64,000 nt of DNA. It comes from Pseudofrankia inefficax (GTDB lineage: Bacteria; Actinomycetota; Actinomycetes; Frankiales; Frankiaceae). This document shows positions 46,486 to 55,327 of the stretch, piece by piece. Below the pieces are notes generated by a model, which saw only the letters and a program-made list of their open reading frames with translations, did not search any database and was not told where the DNA came from. Within the stretch, counting starts at the first letter, position 1. Each line of letters opens with the position of its first letter. A program made the translations under genes and the position numbers. The DNA is taken from contig NC_014666.1 of the NCBI RefSeq assembly GCF_000166135.1, forward strand, positions 4,650,001 through 4,714,000, in the 5' to 3' direction.

Positions 46486-46854
46486 GTGATCAAAGTCGTG
46501 GTGCTGCTCAAGCGCAGGCCGGGGCTGAGCCTGGCCGAGTTCATCGACCACTACGAGACGGTCCACGTCCCGCTCGCGACGAGGCTCTCGACCCGGGCGC
46601 TGCGCTACGAGCGCCACTTCCTGCACCCGATCCCGAACATGGTCGAGGCCGGCCCGTCGGTGGAACCGGAGTACGACGTCGTCACCGAGATCTGGTACGA
46701 CGACCTGGCCGCCTTCGACGCCGACCAGCGGGACGCCCGCGCCCGCCCGGAGCAGGTCGCCGCCGTGATCGCCGACGAGAAGGTCCTGTTCGACCGGGCG
46801 AAGACCCGGATCGCCCTCGCCGAGGACCGCGTCTCCGACCTCACCGCGGGCTGA
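46486..46854 (+). CDS. EthD-family protein
   Basis: 122 residues. IKVVVLLKRRPGLSLAEFIDHYETVHVPLA is the EthD dimeric alpha/beta-barrel signature with its HYETVH helix; EYDVVTEIWYDDLAAFDAD and an ADEKVLFDRAKTR tail complete the domain. EthD-like proteins assist degradation or modify polyketide-like substrates; the exact role is unknown. GTG 46486 is chosen, with GGAGG 9 nt upstream. It is followed at 22 bp by the SRPBCC-like gene, probably one transcript. Confidence 0.85.
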   Translation: MIKVVVLLKRRPGLSLAEFIDHYETVHVPLATRLSTRALRYERHFLHPIPNMVEAGPSVEPEYDVVTEIWYDDLAAFDADQRDARARPEQVAAVIADEKVLFDRAKTRIALAEDRVSDLTAG

Positions 46855-46876
46855 TCCGTCCGGTTACGCTCGTCGT

Positions 46877-47236
46877 GTGATCGAGATCGGGAGCCGGCGG
46901 CGCAGCCAGCCCGCTCCACCGCACGTCATCTTCGAGGCGCTCACCGAGCCCGACCGCGACCCGACCCGGCCCTGGCTGATCCTGCTGGCCGACGAGCAGC
47001 GCCCGCGCGTCCTCGCCTCGACCTGGCCGCGGGAGCTGACCTGGTCGTCGCTGTGGACCAAGCGCCCCGACGCCACGATCCACTTCGAGCTGCCACCCTG
47101 CGCCACGGACGGCGGCACCGACCTGCGCTGGACCCTGCGGGTCGACGAGCCGCTGCCCGACCCCGGCCTGACCGGCCACCTGCGCTATCGGATGAACCAG
47201 TTGATCAACGCGAACCTCAGATACACCTTCGGGTAA
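46877..47236 (+). CDS. SRPBCC-like small protein
   Basis: 119 residues: RSQPAPPHVIFEALTEPDRDPTRPWLILLADEQRPRVLASTWPRELTWSSLWTKRPDATIHFELPPCATDGGTDLRWTLRVDEPLP... GHLRYRMNQLINANLRYTFG. The order of strands and the C-terminal helix suggest a START/SRPBCC ligand-binding fold. This is a judgement from pattern, not a clear family motif. GTG 46877 start; follows EthD closely, same strand. Function unknown. Confidence 0.7.
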   Translation: MIEIGSRRRSQPAPPHVIFEALTEPDRDPTRPWLILLADEQRPRVLASTWPRELTWSSLWTKRPDATIHFELPPCATDGGTDLRWTLRVDEPLPDPGLTGHLRYRMNQLINANLRYTFG

Positions 47237-47295
47237 CACCGTCGCGGGTCGGGCGCCGGCTTGGCCGGCGGGACGGCCGTAGGCTGGCGCCCGTC

Positions 47296-48663
47296 ATGGC
47301 GTGGGAGGCGTACCGGCGGGTGCTCGCCCGGCCAGGAGCGGGACGGGTCCTGGCGGTCGGGGCGCTGGTCCGGGTGGCGACGACGTCGACCTGGCTCGTG
47401 CTGACGCTGCGGGTCGTGCTGCCGGGCCGCTCCGGCGGGCTCGGGCTCGGCTACACCGAGGCCGGGCTGGTGGCCGGGCTCGTCGCGGTCGGGACGGCCA
47501 TCGGGTCGCCGTTCGTCGGCCGCGGCGTCGACCGGTTCGGCGCGCGGGCGGTCCTTGTGGCGACGGCCGGCTTCCAGGCGGTCTTCTGGGCGGCCGCGAC
47601 CGTGCTGCCGTTCGCGGCGCTCGCGCCCTGCGCGTTCGCCGCCGGGCTGGTGTACCTGCCGATCGTGCCGGTCGGCCGGCAGGCGCTCGCGGCGCTCGTC
47701 CCCGAGGCCGAGCGGCAGGCCGCGTTCGCGATGGACATGATGTCGTTCGACGTGGCGTACGCGCTCGGGCCGCTGCTCGGGGTCACGGTCGCCACTCAGG
47801 CAGGCTGCCGAGTCGCGCTCGGCCTGGTGGCCGTCCTGCTGGCGGCGGGCGGGGCTGTGCTCGGCGCCGTCGTCGGGCCGTCGCTGCCGCCGGCCCGGTT
47901 CCAGACCGCCGCCGTCGACGGCGTCGCGACACCGGCCGGGCCGGAGGCGGCCGGCGCGGTCACCGCCGACCCTGGCGGCGTCGCCAAGGCCGGCAGGCGG
48001 CGGGCGACCGGCTGGCTGCGGCCGAGACCGGTCGCGATGCTGCTGGTCGGGGCCGGGTCGACGGCGACCCTGGCCGGCACCGACGTGACGCTGACAGCCA
48101 GCATGCGATCGTTCGGCGTGCTGCCGCTGCTCGGCCTCGTCGCCTTCCTGTGGACGGTCGGCTCGATCATCGGCGGGCTCGTCTACGGCGCGCTGCACCG
48201 GCCCGTGCCTCCCGTGCTGCTGCTGGCGGGGCTGGCCGTGCTCACCGCGCCCGTCGCGTTCGCGCCGTCCTGGGGCTGGTTGGCGGTGCTGCTCGTCGTC
48301 GCCGGCCTGTTCTGCGCGCCGGTGCTGTCCGCGGCCGCGGACCGGCTGATCCAGGTCACCCCGCGGGACGTCCGCGGCACGGTCCTCGGCGCCCACGCCT
48401 CCGCGCTGTCGGTCGGCAACTTTCTCGGCGCGGACGCCGCCGGGCTCGTCATCGACCACGCCGGTCCCAGCCGGGGCTTCCTGGCCGTCAGCACGCTGGG
48501 CGCCGCCCTCGCCCTGGCCGCCGTCGCGACCGACCCCGCGGCCCTGTTCACCGGCAGGCGTGGCGGGCCGCGTCGCGGCCCGGCCGCCCAGCCCCCGCCC
48601 CTGCCGGAGCCCCAGCCGCAGCCGCTTGACCTGCCAGGCCCGGAACCCGTCCCCCCGGCCTGA
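47296..48663 (+). CDS. MFS transporter
   Basis: 455 residues, about 12 hydrophobic segments in two halves joined by a loop near residues 200-250. The MFS loop 2-3 motif appears as GRGVDRFGARAVLVA. C-terminal 35 residues are Pro-rich (PPPLPEPQPQPLDLPGPEPVPP) and cytoplasmic. It resembles actinobacterial drug-efflux-like MFS members, but no substrate can be named. ATG 47296 has no ribosome site, so the message may be leaderless. Hairpin element copy C begins 18 bp after the stop. Confidence 0.88.
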   Translation: MAWEAYRRVLARPGAGRVLAVGALVRVATTSTWLVLTLRVVLPGRSGGLGLGYTEAGLVAGLVAVGTAIGSPFVGRGVDRFGARAVLVATAGFQAVFWAAATVLPFAALAPCAFAAGLVYLPIVPVGRQALAALVPEAERQAAFAMDMMSFDVAYALGPLLGVTVATQAGCRVALGLVAVLLAAGGAVLGAVVGPSLPPARFQTAAVDGVATPAGPEAAGAVTADPGGVAKAGRRRATGWLRPRPVAMLLVGAGSTATLAGTDVTLTASMRSFGVLPLLGLVAFLWTVGSIIGGLVYGALHRPVPPVLLLAGLAVLTAPVAFAPSWGWLAVLLVVAGLFCAPVLSAAADRLIQVTPRDVRGTVLGAHASALSVGNFLGADAAGLVIDHAGPSRGFLAVSTLGAALALAAVATDPAALFTGRRGGPRRGPAAQPPPLPEPQPQPLDLPGPEPVPPA

Positions 48664-48680
48664 CCGCCGCACCCTTCCAG

Positions 48681-48757
48681 CGATCGCCGTTTCGGCCCTC
48701 AACTGGTTACGTTCCAGCCCCTTCTACGACCACCCGAGGGCCGAACCACCGATCATC
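48681..48757. repeat. Dispersed hairpin element, copy C
   Basis: Left arm CGATCGCCGTTTCGGCCCTC and right arm, read in reverse, TGATCGGTGGTTCGGCCCTC pair over most of their length. Its loop matches copies A and B better when reverse-complemented, so this copy may be in the opposite orientation. It sits 18 bp after the MFS stop. Confidence 0.75.
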
Positions 48758-48902
48758 GAGCGGCCCGAGCGGCCGCAGTGGCGCTGGCAGCGCCGGAGGC
48801 GCGGGCGGTCTCGGTCGGCGGGGCGGCCGGTGGCGGGAAAGGTGGTGGGTGTGTCCGTTCCCGCCGTTGTGCCGGTGGGTGCCCGGCGGCGAGCATGGAG
48901 CC

Positions 48903-49919
48903 ATGACGACGACGCCCGCGCCGATGGCCGACCGGCCGCGCACGGTCGTGATCGTCATGTTCGACGAGGTGCAGAGCCTCGACGTGACCGGGCCGCTGGA
49001 GGTCCTGACCGCCGCCGGACGGGCCGCCCGGCCCGACCCGGGGTACCGGGTGCTGACGGCGAGCCTCGACGGCCGGCCGGTCCGGTCGTCGTCGGGCCTG
49101 GTCCTGACCCCGCACGCGGACCTGCGGGCGCTGCCCCGCCTGGACCGCGACCGGCCGGACGTGCCGGCGCTCGACCTGCTGCTGGTCTCCGGCGGCAGCG
49201 GGGGCCGGGCGCCGGGGGCGGACCTGGTCGCCTGGGTGCGCAAGCTCGCGCCGCGGGCCCGGCGGGTCGCGTCGGTGTGCACCGGGGCCTTCCTGCTGGC
49301 CGAGGCGGGGCTGCTCGCCGGCCGGGCCGCGACCACGCACTGGGCGCACTGTGCCGAGTTCGCCCGGCGCTTCCCCGAGGTGGAGCTGCGGCCCGACGCG
49401 CTGTTCGTCCGGGACGGCAACGTGCTGACGTCCGGGGGCGTCACCGCCGGCGTCGACCTGACGCTGGCGCTGGTCGCTGAGGACCTCGGCCGGGAGGTCG
49501 CCCTCACGGTCGCCCGCCACCTGCTGGTCGACCTGCGCCGGCCGGGCGGGCAGGCGCCGTTCGGGACCGGCCCGGCACCCGGCCGTTCCCAGCCGGCGAC
49601 ACACGCCGGGCCGCTGGCGGAGCTGCGCCAGTGGATCGACGAGCATCCGGTCGCGGACCTGTCGGTGGCGGCGCTCGCGAAGCGGGTGAGCCTGTCCGAA
49701 CGGCAGCTCACCCGCGCCTTCCAGGCCGAGGCCGGAGTGCCGCCCGGCCGGTACGTCGACGAGGCCCGGCTGCGCGCCGCCTGCCGGCTGCTGGAGGAGA
49801 CCTCCGACGGCGTCGAGAGCGTCGCGCGGCGCAGCGGGTACGGCTCCGCGGAGGCGATGCGCCGCGCCTTCGCCCGTTCGGTCGGCATCCCACCGTCCGA
49901 GTACCGCCGCCGGTTCTGA
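48903..49919 (+). CDS. GlxA-type AraC regulator with DJ-1/PfpI domain
   Basis: 338 residues. The N-terminal DJ-1/PfpI-like domain (about 15-190) has VIVMFDEVQSLDVTGPLEVL, LLVSGGSGG and the nucleophile-elbow Cys in VASVCTGAFLLAEAGLLAGRAATTHW. The C-terminal AraC DNA-binding domain (about 240-338) shows two HTHs: LSVAALAKRVSLSERQLTRAFQAEAG and GVESVARRSGYGSAEAMRRAFARSVGIPPSEYRRRF. Such regulators sense small metabolites via the DJ-1 domain. Start ATG 48903. The next gene, 108 bp on, encodes a free DJ-1-fold protein, the usual target of this type. Confidence 0.92.
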   Translation: MTTTPAPMADRPRTVVIVMFDEVQSLDVTGPLEVLTAAGRAARPDPGYRVLTASLDGRPVRSSSGLVLTPHADLRALPRLDRDRPDVPALDLLLVSGGSGGRAPGADLVAWVRKLAPRARRVASVCTGAFLLAEAGLLAGRAATTHWAHCAEFARRFPEVELRPDALFVRDGNVLTSGGVTAGVDLTLALVAEDLGREVALTVARHLLVDLRRPGGQAPFGTGPAPGRSQPATHAGPLAELRQWIDEHPVADLSVAALAKRVSLSERQLTRAFQAEAGVPPGRYVDEARLRAACRLLEETSDGVESVARRSGYGSAEAMRRAFARSVGIPPSEYRRRF

Positions 49920-50027
49920 CACCGGTTCCGCTCCGCCGGGCCCGATTCCGGACGTCTCGTCCGGGCGCGCGCCGCCCGGCTCATCCTGTCGTGCCGTCGG
50001 TCGACGGCTCCCTGGGAAGGACGCACC

Positions 50028-50672
50028 ATGCAGATCGCCATCCTGCTGTTCGAGGGGATCACCCCGCTCGACGCCGTCGGGCCCTACGAGGTGCTGCGCA
50101 GCCTGCCCGGCGCCGAGGTCGTCTTCGCCGGCCACCGGGTCGGCCCGGTCCGCTCCGAGGGCGGCCGGCTGGGGCTGATCGTCGACGCGGAGCTGGCCGA
50201 CGTCCCGGCGCCCGACGTCGTGCTGGTACCCGGCGGGCCGGGCCAGGTCGCGCTGATGGACGACGAGCCGGTGCACGCGTGGCTGCGCGCCGTGGACGCG
50301 ACCAGCGTGTGGACGACCTCGGTGTGCACCGGGTCGCTGGTGCTGGCCGCCGCCGGCCTGCTCACCGGACGGCGGGCGACGTCCTACTGGCTGGCCCTCG
50401 ACCAGCTCGCCGAGCTCGGCGCCGTGCCCACGGCCGAGCGGGTCGTCGTCGACGGCAAGTACATGACGGCGGCCGGGGTCTCGGCCGGCATCGACATGGC
50501 GCTCACCCTCGCCGCCCGGCTCGCCGGCGACTCCGTCGCCCAGGCGCTCCAGCTCGGCGTCGAGTACGACCCGCACCCGCCGTTCGACGCGGGCTCGCCG
50601 CGCACCGCGCCACCCGAGATCGTCGCCGCGCTGCGCGCCCGGAGCCGTTTCATCCTGCAGGGAACGGCCTGA
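50028..50672 (+). CDS. DJ-1/PfpI-family protein
   Basis: 214 residues. QIAILLFEGITPLDAVGPYEVLRSLPGAEV, VLVPGGPGQVALMDDEPVHAWLRAVDATSVWTTSVCTGSLVLAAAGLLTGRRATSYW (elbow Cys about residue 103) and VDGKYMTAAGVSAGIDMALTLAARL place it in the isonitrile-hydratase-like branch of DJ-1/PfpI proteins. It may hydrate isonitriles or act on aldehydes; no direct evidence. GGAAGGA lies at good distance from ATG 50028. Probably controlled by the GlxA-type regulator just upstream. Confidence 0.9.
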   Translation: MQIAILLFEGITPLDAVGPYEVLRSLPGAEVVFAGHRVGPVRSEGGRLGLIVDAELADVPAPDVVLVPGGPGQVALMDDEPVHAWLRAVDATSVWTTSVCTGSLVLAAAGLLTGRRATSYWLALDQLAELGAVPTAERVVVDGKYMTAAGVSAGIDMALTLAARLAGDSVAQALQLGVEYDPHPPFDAGSPRTAPPEIVAALRARSRFILQGTA

Positions 50673-50693
50673 CGGGCCCGCCTGTCCGGGGCG

Positions 50694-52328
50694 TCAGAAG
50701 CGGTCGGGCAGGTCGGAGCCGTACACGACGAGCCTGCCGGCTCGCTCCCGTTTCGCCGCGTACATCGCGAGATCGGCCTGATGAAGCAGGGTGTCGGGAT
50801 CCGGCGGGCGGGCGGCGCCGTCCAGGGTGACCAGCCCGAGGCTGGCCCGTGGGACATACGTCCGCCCGGCCAGCCGGCAGGGCGCCTGCACCTCGGTGGC
50901 GAGGCGCTCGGCGACGTGGCGCGGGTTGTCGTCGCCGCGGCTGTCGAGGATGACGCCGAACTCGTCGCCCCCGAGGCGGGCGACGGTGTCGACGGCGCGG
51001 GTCGCGCCTCGCAGCCGCGCGGCGCTGATCCTCAGCAGCTCGTCGCCGGCGGCGTGCCCGAAGGCGTCGTTGACCCGCTTGAAGTGGTCGAGATCCACGA
51101 ACAGGACCGACAGCGGCCCGTCCCGGCAGCCCGACGCCCCGTCGCGGCCGGGCTCGGCGCCGACCGCGCGCTGCAGCCGCCGGGTGAACAGGGCCCGGTT
51201 CGCCAGACCGGTCAGCGGGTCGTGAAACGCCTGGTAGTGCAGCTGGCTCTCACGCTCCCGCAGCGCGGCGAGCAGGTGGGTGTTCTCCGCGATGGTGATC
51301 ATCTGCCGGGCCAGTGCCAGCACCAGCAGGCTCACCATGCCGTAGGCCTCGACCCTGTCGAGCGGCGCGCCCGTCGCCAGCTTGCCGAGGGTGAGCAGGC
51401 CCGCGGCGCAGAGCACCGCGTAGGGCAGCGCCGCGTGCAGCCACATCGCGCGCGGCCGCGGTGGGGCCAGGCTGTCGAGGTCCGCGGGGGCCGGCGAAGG
51501 CACCAACGCCGCGAGGGCAACGAGCAGCAGGGAGACCGTGTAGGCGATCAGACTCCAGGGCGGAAGATCGTGATGTCCGGCGGCGACACGGTAGACGAAG
51601 AGGCTGTCCGTCAGTGCGTAGAGCATCAGACCGCAGCCGAGCAGGGCCAGGGTCCCCGGCGACCGCGGCCGGCGGAAGCTCGCGATCAGGAGCACCGCCG
51701 CCGCGAGGCTCAACGTGGCCACCTGCTGCAGCAGGGTGGAACCGAACTCCGCCGCGTTGGGCGCCCGCGCCCGCAGGATCTCGTCGACCCCCGTCCGCCA
51801 CTCCAGCAGCACGAGCGAACCGACGATCAGCAGGCAGTCCAGCAGGATGACCGCGTGCCAGCGACGCGGGCCACGCCCGCTGCCCACCCTCCCCGCCACG
51901 GGGTAGGTCGGCACGGCGAGCAGGCCCGCCAGGCCCAGCCCATAGAAGAAGACCAGGCCCGCGTAGACCGACGGGGTGCGGGCGACCAGCGAGCCGCCCA
52001 TGAACAGCGTGATCAGGGTGATGACATTGGCGCTGGCCAGCCCGCCCGCGAGCACGGCGATGAGCACCCGCCATCGCCGATCGTCGACGCCGGCGCGGCG
52101 GGCACTCCACAGGCAGGCCACCGCGGCGGCGACCTCGGCGGCGAGGGCCGCGAACAGCGCCGCGTACAGGCCATCCCGCAGGCTCAGCAGCGCCGTGCAG
52201 GCGACCGCCAGGCCTACGAGCAGCACACACGCGAGCGCGGCGCGCTGGAGAAGCCGCGCGGGCGGCCCCGAACGGGCCGGCCGCGGAAGGCCTGGCGCAT
52301 CGCCCCCGAACCCGCGCAGCCCAGCCAT
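50694..52328 (-). CDS. Membrane diguanylate cyclase (GGDEF)
   Basis: 544 residues. The N-terminal 345 hold about nine hydrophobic segments, a membrane sensor of no named family. A GGDEF domain follows (about 370-544): HYQAFHDPLTGLANRALFTRRL, LSVLFVDLDHFKRVNDAFGHAAGDELL, catalytic RLGGDEFGVIL (about 452) and LLHQADLAMYAAKRERAG. The GGDEF motif is intact, so it should make cyclic di-GMP from two GTP. An RxxD inhibitory site is not clear; no EAL domain follows. ATG 52328 is directly preceded by GGGAGGGGTG; GTG 52331 is the alternative. Alone on its strand. Confidence 0.92.
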   Translation of the reverse strand: MAGLRGFGGDAPGLPRPARSGPPARLLQRAALACVLLVGLAVACTALLSLRDGLYAALFAALAAEVAAAVACLWSARRAGVDDRRWRVLIAVLAGGLASANVITLITLFMGGSLVARTPSVYAGLVFFYGLGLAGLLAVPTYPVAGRVGSGRGPRRWHAVILLDCLLIVGSLVLLEWRTGVDEILRARAPNAAEFGSTLLQQVATLSLAAAVLLIASFRRPRSPGTLALLGCGLMLYALTDSLFVYRVAAGHHDLPPWSLIAYTVSLLLVALAALVPSPAPADLDSLAPPRPRAMWLHAALPYAVLCAAGLLTLGKLATGAPLDRVEAYGMVSLLVLALARQMITIAENTHLLAALRERESQLHYQAFHDPLTGLANRALFTRRLQRAVGAEPGRDGASGCRDGPLSVLFVDLDHFKRVNDAFGHAAGDELLRISAARLRGATRAVDTVARLGGDEFGVILDSRGDDNPRHVAERLATEVQAPCRLAGRTYVPRASLGLVTLDGAARPPDPDTLLHQADLAMYAAKRERAGRLVVYGSDLPDRF

Positions 52329-52485
52329 CACCCCTCCCAGGCCAGCTTACCGTAGCAAGTTGAATTCGGAACGTGACGTCACCCGCCATACCCGGTCGAG
52401 GACGCCTCCACGCGGCGCCGCCCGCCAGCGTTCGGGCGCGGCGGTCGGTTGACCGTGCCCGGGGCCGCCGTCAAGGCTGGCCGGC

Positions 52486-53124
52486 ATGCCCAGCACCGAA
52501 CCGACCCGGCTGCCCGACCTGATGTCCCGTGACCGCGCCGAGCTCGACGCCCTGCTGGCCTCGGCCGTCCTGGGACATGTCGGGCTGGTCGACGAGGAAG
52601 GGCACCCGGTGGTGATCCCGACCGCGGTCGTGCGCTGGGAGGACCAGCTGGTCATCCACGGGTCGACCGGGTCGCACTGGATGCGGCGGGTCGGCGCGGG
52701 AGCACCCGTGTCGGTGTCGATCGCCGCGATCGACGGGGTGATCGTGGCGCGCTCCGCGTTCGAGTCCGCGGTGATCTACCGCAGCGCCGTGTTCTTCGGC
52801 CGGTTCGCCCCGCTGGACGGCGCCCGCAAGGAGCGGGCGCTCGACGTCGTGACCGACCGGCTGCTGCCCGGGCGGGTCGCGGAGCTGCGCCGCCCCACGG
52901 CCCGGGAGCTGGCCGCGACCTCCCTGCTGGCCATGCCGATCGTCGACTGGTCGCTGCGGATCCTCGACGAGTTCGCCGCGGACCCGGCCGACGACGTCGC
53001 CGGCCCCGCCTGGGCCGGCCAGCTTCGGTTCGGCCCGGCGGCGGCGACGGTCGTCCCCGCGCCGGACCTGCGCCCGGGCGTGCCGGTGCCACCGTCGGTC
53101 ACGTCGGTGTTCGGCCTGCGCTGA
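52486..53124 (+). CDS. Pyridoxamine 5'-phosphate oxidase-like FMN-binding protein
   Basis: 212 residues of the split-barrel flavin-binding fold: RDRAELDALLASAVLGHVGLVDEEGHPVVIPTAVVRWEDQLVIHGSTGSHWMRRV is the typical FMN site and the nitroimidazole-resistance (NimA)-like pattern, followed by VIYRSAVFFGRFAPLDGARKERALDVVTDRLLPGR. It is a cytoplasmic flavin oxidoreductase of unknown substrate; true PNPOx function is unlikely because its PLP-specific tail is absent. ATG 52486. Single gene, convergent with the cysteine-hydrolase-like gene. Confidence 0.88.
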   Translation: MPSTEPTRLPDLMSRDRAELDALLASAVLGHVGLVDEEGHPVVIPTAVVRWEDQLVIHGSTGSHWMRRVGAGAPVSVSIAAIDGVIVARSAFESAVIYRSAVFFGRFAPLDGARKERALDVVTDRLLPGRVAELRRPTARELAATSLLAMPIVDWSLRILDEFAADPADDVAGPAWAGQLRFGPAAATVVPAPDLRPGVPVPPSVTSVFGLR

Positions 53125-53148
53125 CGGGGCCGCGCGGCCGGCTGGGGC

Positions 53149-53709
53149 TCAGAGCGCGGCGGCCCACGCGTCGGCCGTGGTGACCTGCGCCTGGCGCGGG
53201 AACACCTTCTCGGTCAGCACGCGGTGCACCTCCGCGTCGGCGTCGGCACAGGCGTCGGCGAGGACGGTCAGCCGGAAGTCGAGGTCGGCGGCCGCCCGCA
53301 GCGTGGAGAGCACGACGCCGCTGGTCGCGATGCCGGCCAGCACGAGGGTGTCGGCGCCGGCGCCGCGCAGCAGCACGTCGAGGTCGCTGCCGCTGAACGC
53401 GCTGACCCGCCGCTTGGTGACCACGGGCTCGTCGGGCCGCGGGGCGAGGTCGGCGTGGATCTGGGTCGCCGGGTGGTCCTGCGTCAGGGCGTCGCCGGAC
53501 TGGGCGAGCCGGGCGAACGTGGAGTTGGCCGCGGCGGCCTCGGGGTAGCCGGGGCGGAAGGCCACCCGGACGAACATCACGGGGATCTTGTGGGAGCGGG
53601 CGGCCTCGATCGCGCGGCCGGCGGCCGCCAGCACGGACGGGTCACCGAGCCGCTCGACGATGCCGTGCTGGAAGTCCATGACGAGCAGGACGGGGTGGGA
53701 GTCGGACAT
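53149..53709 (-). CDS. Isochorismatase-fold protein without the catalytic Cys
   Basis: 186 residues of the cysteine-hydrolase/isochorismatase fold: VLLVMDFQHGIVERLGDP (Asp about residue 11), TKRRVSAFSGSDLDVLLRGAGADTLVLAGIATSGVVLSTLRAAADLDFRLTVLADACAD and VFPRQAQVTTADAW. The Lys of the triad is present in VVTKRR. The position normally holding the nucleophilic Cys reads ATSGVVLST, with no Cys, as in isochorismatase-like and several uncharacterised members. So hydrolysis by a Cys nucleophile is unlikely; substrate unknown. Start ATG 53709. Convergent with the FMN-binding gene. Confidence 0.88.
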   Translation of the reverse strand: MSDSHPVLLVMDFQHGIVERLGDPSVLAAAGRAIEAARSHKIPVMFVRVAFRPGYPEAAAANSTFARLAQSGDALTQDHPATQIHADLAPRPDEPVVTKRRVSAFSGSDLDVLLRGAGADTLVLAGIATSGVVLSTLRAAADLDFRLTVLADACADADAEVHRVLTEKVFPRQAQVTTADAWAAAL

Positions 53710-53864
53710 CGGCGCGGTTCCTCTCGGTGGTGGGTCAATCCGGTCCGTCCACGGTCCCGGCGAGCGGCGCGGGCGCCCGGGAAGGGCGCTTCGTGGGCGC
53801 CGCGACCGGCGGCGTAGGGTGCCTCAACCGGGCTCTGGTGTTCCCGTACGAGTGGGGGTGACCC

Positions 53865-54479
53865 GTGGCCTTCCGTCCGAGCCAGCGGCTGCGCCGGCCG
53901 CCGGCCTTCCCCGCCGGCTACCAGTCGCGCCGGCGCCGCCCGTCGTGGTGGTCCCCGGTCGCCGCGTGGGCGGGCACCCACCGGGTTCTCACCGGCGTCG
54001 GCCTGACCGGCCTCGTCTGCATCGCCGTGGCGCTGGTCGCCGGCGGCCTCATCGGCCACCCGTCGACGCCGTCAGCGTCGGCGACGATCACCTCCGCGCC
54101 GCCGGCCGACACGCCGACGGTCGAGAACAGTATCCTGCCGCCGATCGAGCCGCCCCTGGCGCTCGCCGCCACGGCGGACGTCGCGCCGCCGGCCACCACC
54201 GGCCCGGTGCGCGCCTCGGCCACCCCCACCCGGCCGCGGGTCGCGCCCACCACCGCCTCGCCGCGGCCCACCGTCCGGCCGGCGACGACCACGCCCGTCC
54301 CGGCGACCACGCGGCCCGTGGTGCCGACGCTGACCGCGACCCCCTCGGCCACCGTGTTCGTCCACGCCGGTGACCCCTGCTCGCCGGTGGGAGCGACCGG
54401 AGTCACGGAGCTCGGCACGCAGCTGGTCTGCGGCACCACCGTCACCAGCCCGACCCGCGCCCGCTGGCACAGCGCCTGA
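53865..54479 (+). CDS. Membrane-anchored Thr/Pro-rich protein of unknown function
   Basis: 204 residues. A basic cytoplasmic N-terminus (about 1-38) precedes one transmembrane segment, VLTGVGLTGLVCIAVALVAGGLIG (about 41-64). A long Thr/Pro/Ala-rich stretch (about 66-160) follows, probably an extended, possibly glycosylated, wall-spanning stalk. The C-terminal tip (GDPCSPVGATGVTELGTQLVCGTT) has two Cys that could form a disulfide. No known family recognised. GTG 53865 start. The gene is divergent from the isochorismatase-fold gene and convergent with the Clp-N gene. Confidence 0.7.
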   Translation: MAFRPSQRLRRPPAFPAGYQSRRRRPSWWSPVAAWAGTHRVLTGVGLTGLVCIAVALVAGGLIGHPSTPSASATITSAPPADTPTVENSILPPIEPPLALAATADVAPPATTGPVRASATPTRPRVAPTTASPRPTVRPATTTPVPATTRPVVPTLTATPSATVFVHAGDPCSPVGATGVTELGTQLVCGTTVTSPTRARWHSA

Positions 54480-54524
54480 CGGGCAGCCACCCGCAGGAGG
54501 CGCCGGCCGCCGGCCGGCCCGCGG

Positions 54525-55292
54525 TCACAGCCTGCCGGCGGCCTCCGTGGCGGCCTGGCTGATCGTGGCCAGGGCCGCGGTCGTGTAGGACTCGACCGTC
54601 TCCTTGACCACCCCGAGCCCGGTCAGGACTCCGGGGCCGTTCTCGAGGCTCTCCTGCTCCAGCAGCGCGAGCAGGAGGTGCTCGGTGCCGACGTAGTTGT
54701 GGCCCAGGCGCAGCGCCTCGCGGAAGGTCAGCGTCAGGGCCTTCTTCGCGCGGGCGTCGAACGGGAGCAGGGCCGCCGACGGCGCCGGCCCGGCCGCGGC
54801 CGGCAGCGCGGCCGTGGCGGCGACGCGCGCCTCGTCGAGGGTCACCCCGGCCGCGACGATCGCCTTCGCCGCGATCGCGTCCGGGTCGACGAGCAGGCCG
54901 AGGACCAGGTGCTCGGAGGTGATCTGGGCGCTGCCGGCCGCGGTCGCCGCGTTCTGCGCGGCCACCACGGAGTTGCGGGCCCGCGCGGTGAACCGGTTGA
55001 AGCCCTGGCTGGGGTCGAGGTCGCCCGGCTCGCCCGGGTCCTTGGGCACGAAGCGCTTCTGCGCGGCCTGCTTGCTGACCCCCATGCTGCGGCCGATGTC
55101 CGTCCAGGAGGCGCCGGAGCGGCGCGCCTGGTCGACGAAGTGGCCGATCAGGTGGTCGGCGATGTCGCCCAGGTGGTCGGCGGCGAGAACCGCGTCGGCG
55201 AGCTGGTCGAGGGGGTCCGGATGCACCTTCTTGATGGCGTCGATCAGGTCGTCGAGCCGCACCGGTGCCGTCATGGGAGTGGGTTCGCTCAT
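54525..55292 (-). CDS. HTH protein with Clp N-terminal repeats
   Basis: 255 residues. N-terminal helices lead to a helix-turn-helix GASWTDIGRSMGVSKQAAQKRF (about 60-81). Then a Clp N-domain (about 95-230) in two repeats: FTARARNSVVAAQNAATAAGSAQITSEHLVLGLLVDPDAIAAKAI and DARAKKALTLTFREALRLGHNYVGTEHLLLALLEQESLENGPGVL. No AAA+ ATPase is present, so it is not a Clp chaperone. It may link DNA binding to Clp proteolysis or act as an adaptor. ATG 55292 abuts a palindromic operator, and the predicted transcript begins at the ATG, so translation is leaderless. The HTH matches that of the PASTA protein at 24373. Confidence 0.88.
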   Translation of the reverse strand: MSEPTPMTAPVRLDDLIDAIKKVHPDPLDQLADAVLAADHLGDIADHLIGHFVDQARRSGASWTDIGRSMGVSKQAAQKRFVPKDPGEPGDLDPSQGFNRFTARARNSVVAAQNAATAAGSAQITSEHLVLGLLVDPDAIAAKAIVAAGVTLDEARVAATAALPAAAGPAPSAALLPFDARAKKALTLTFREALRLGHNYVGTEHLLLALLEQESLENGPGVLTGLGVVKETVESYTTAALATISQAATEAAGRL

Positions 55293-55313
55293 GCGTCAAC
55301 CTTAGGTTGACGC
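55293..55313. promoter_or_regulatory. Operator 1 of the Clp-N/HTH gene, overlapping -10
   Basis: Perfect 9-bp arms GCGTCAACC / GGTTGACGC with a 3-nt centre, starting 1 bp from the ATG. The -10 box TAAGGT (minus strand, 55299-55304) lies within it. Confidence 0.85.
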
Positions 55314-55327
55314 AGCCGGATCGTCAA
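55299..55327 (-). promoter_or_regulatory. Leaderless promoter of the Clp-N/HTH gene
   Basis: -35 TTGACG (55322-55327), 17-bp spacer, -10 TAAGGT (55299-55304), minus strand. Start of transcription 7 nt on would be the A of the ATG at 55292. Each box lies in one of the two palindromes. Confidence 0.75.
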
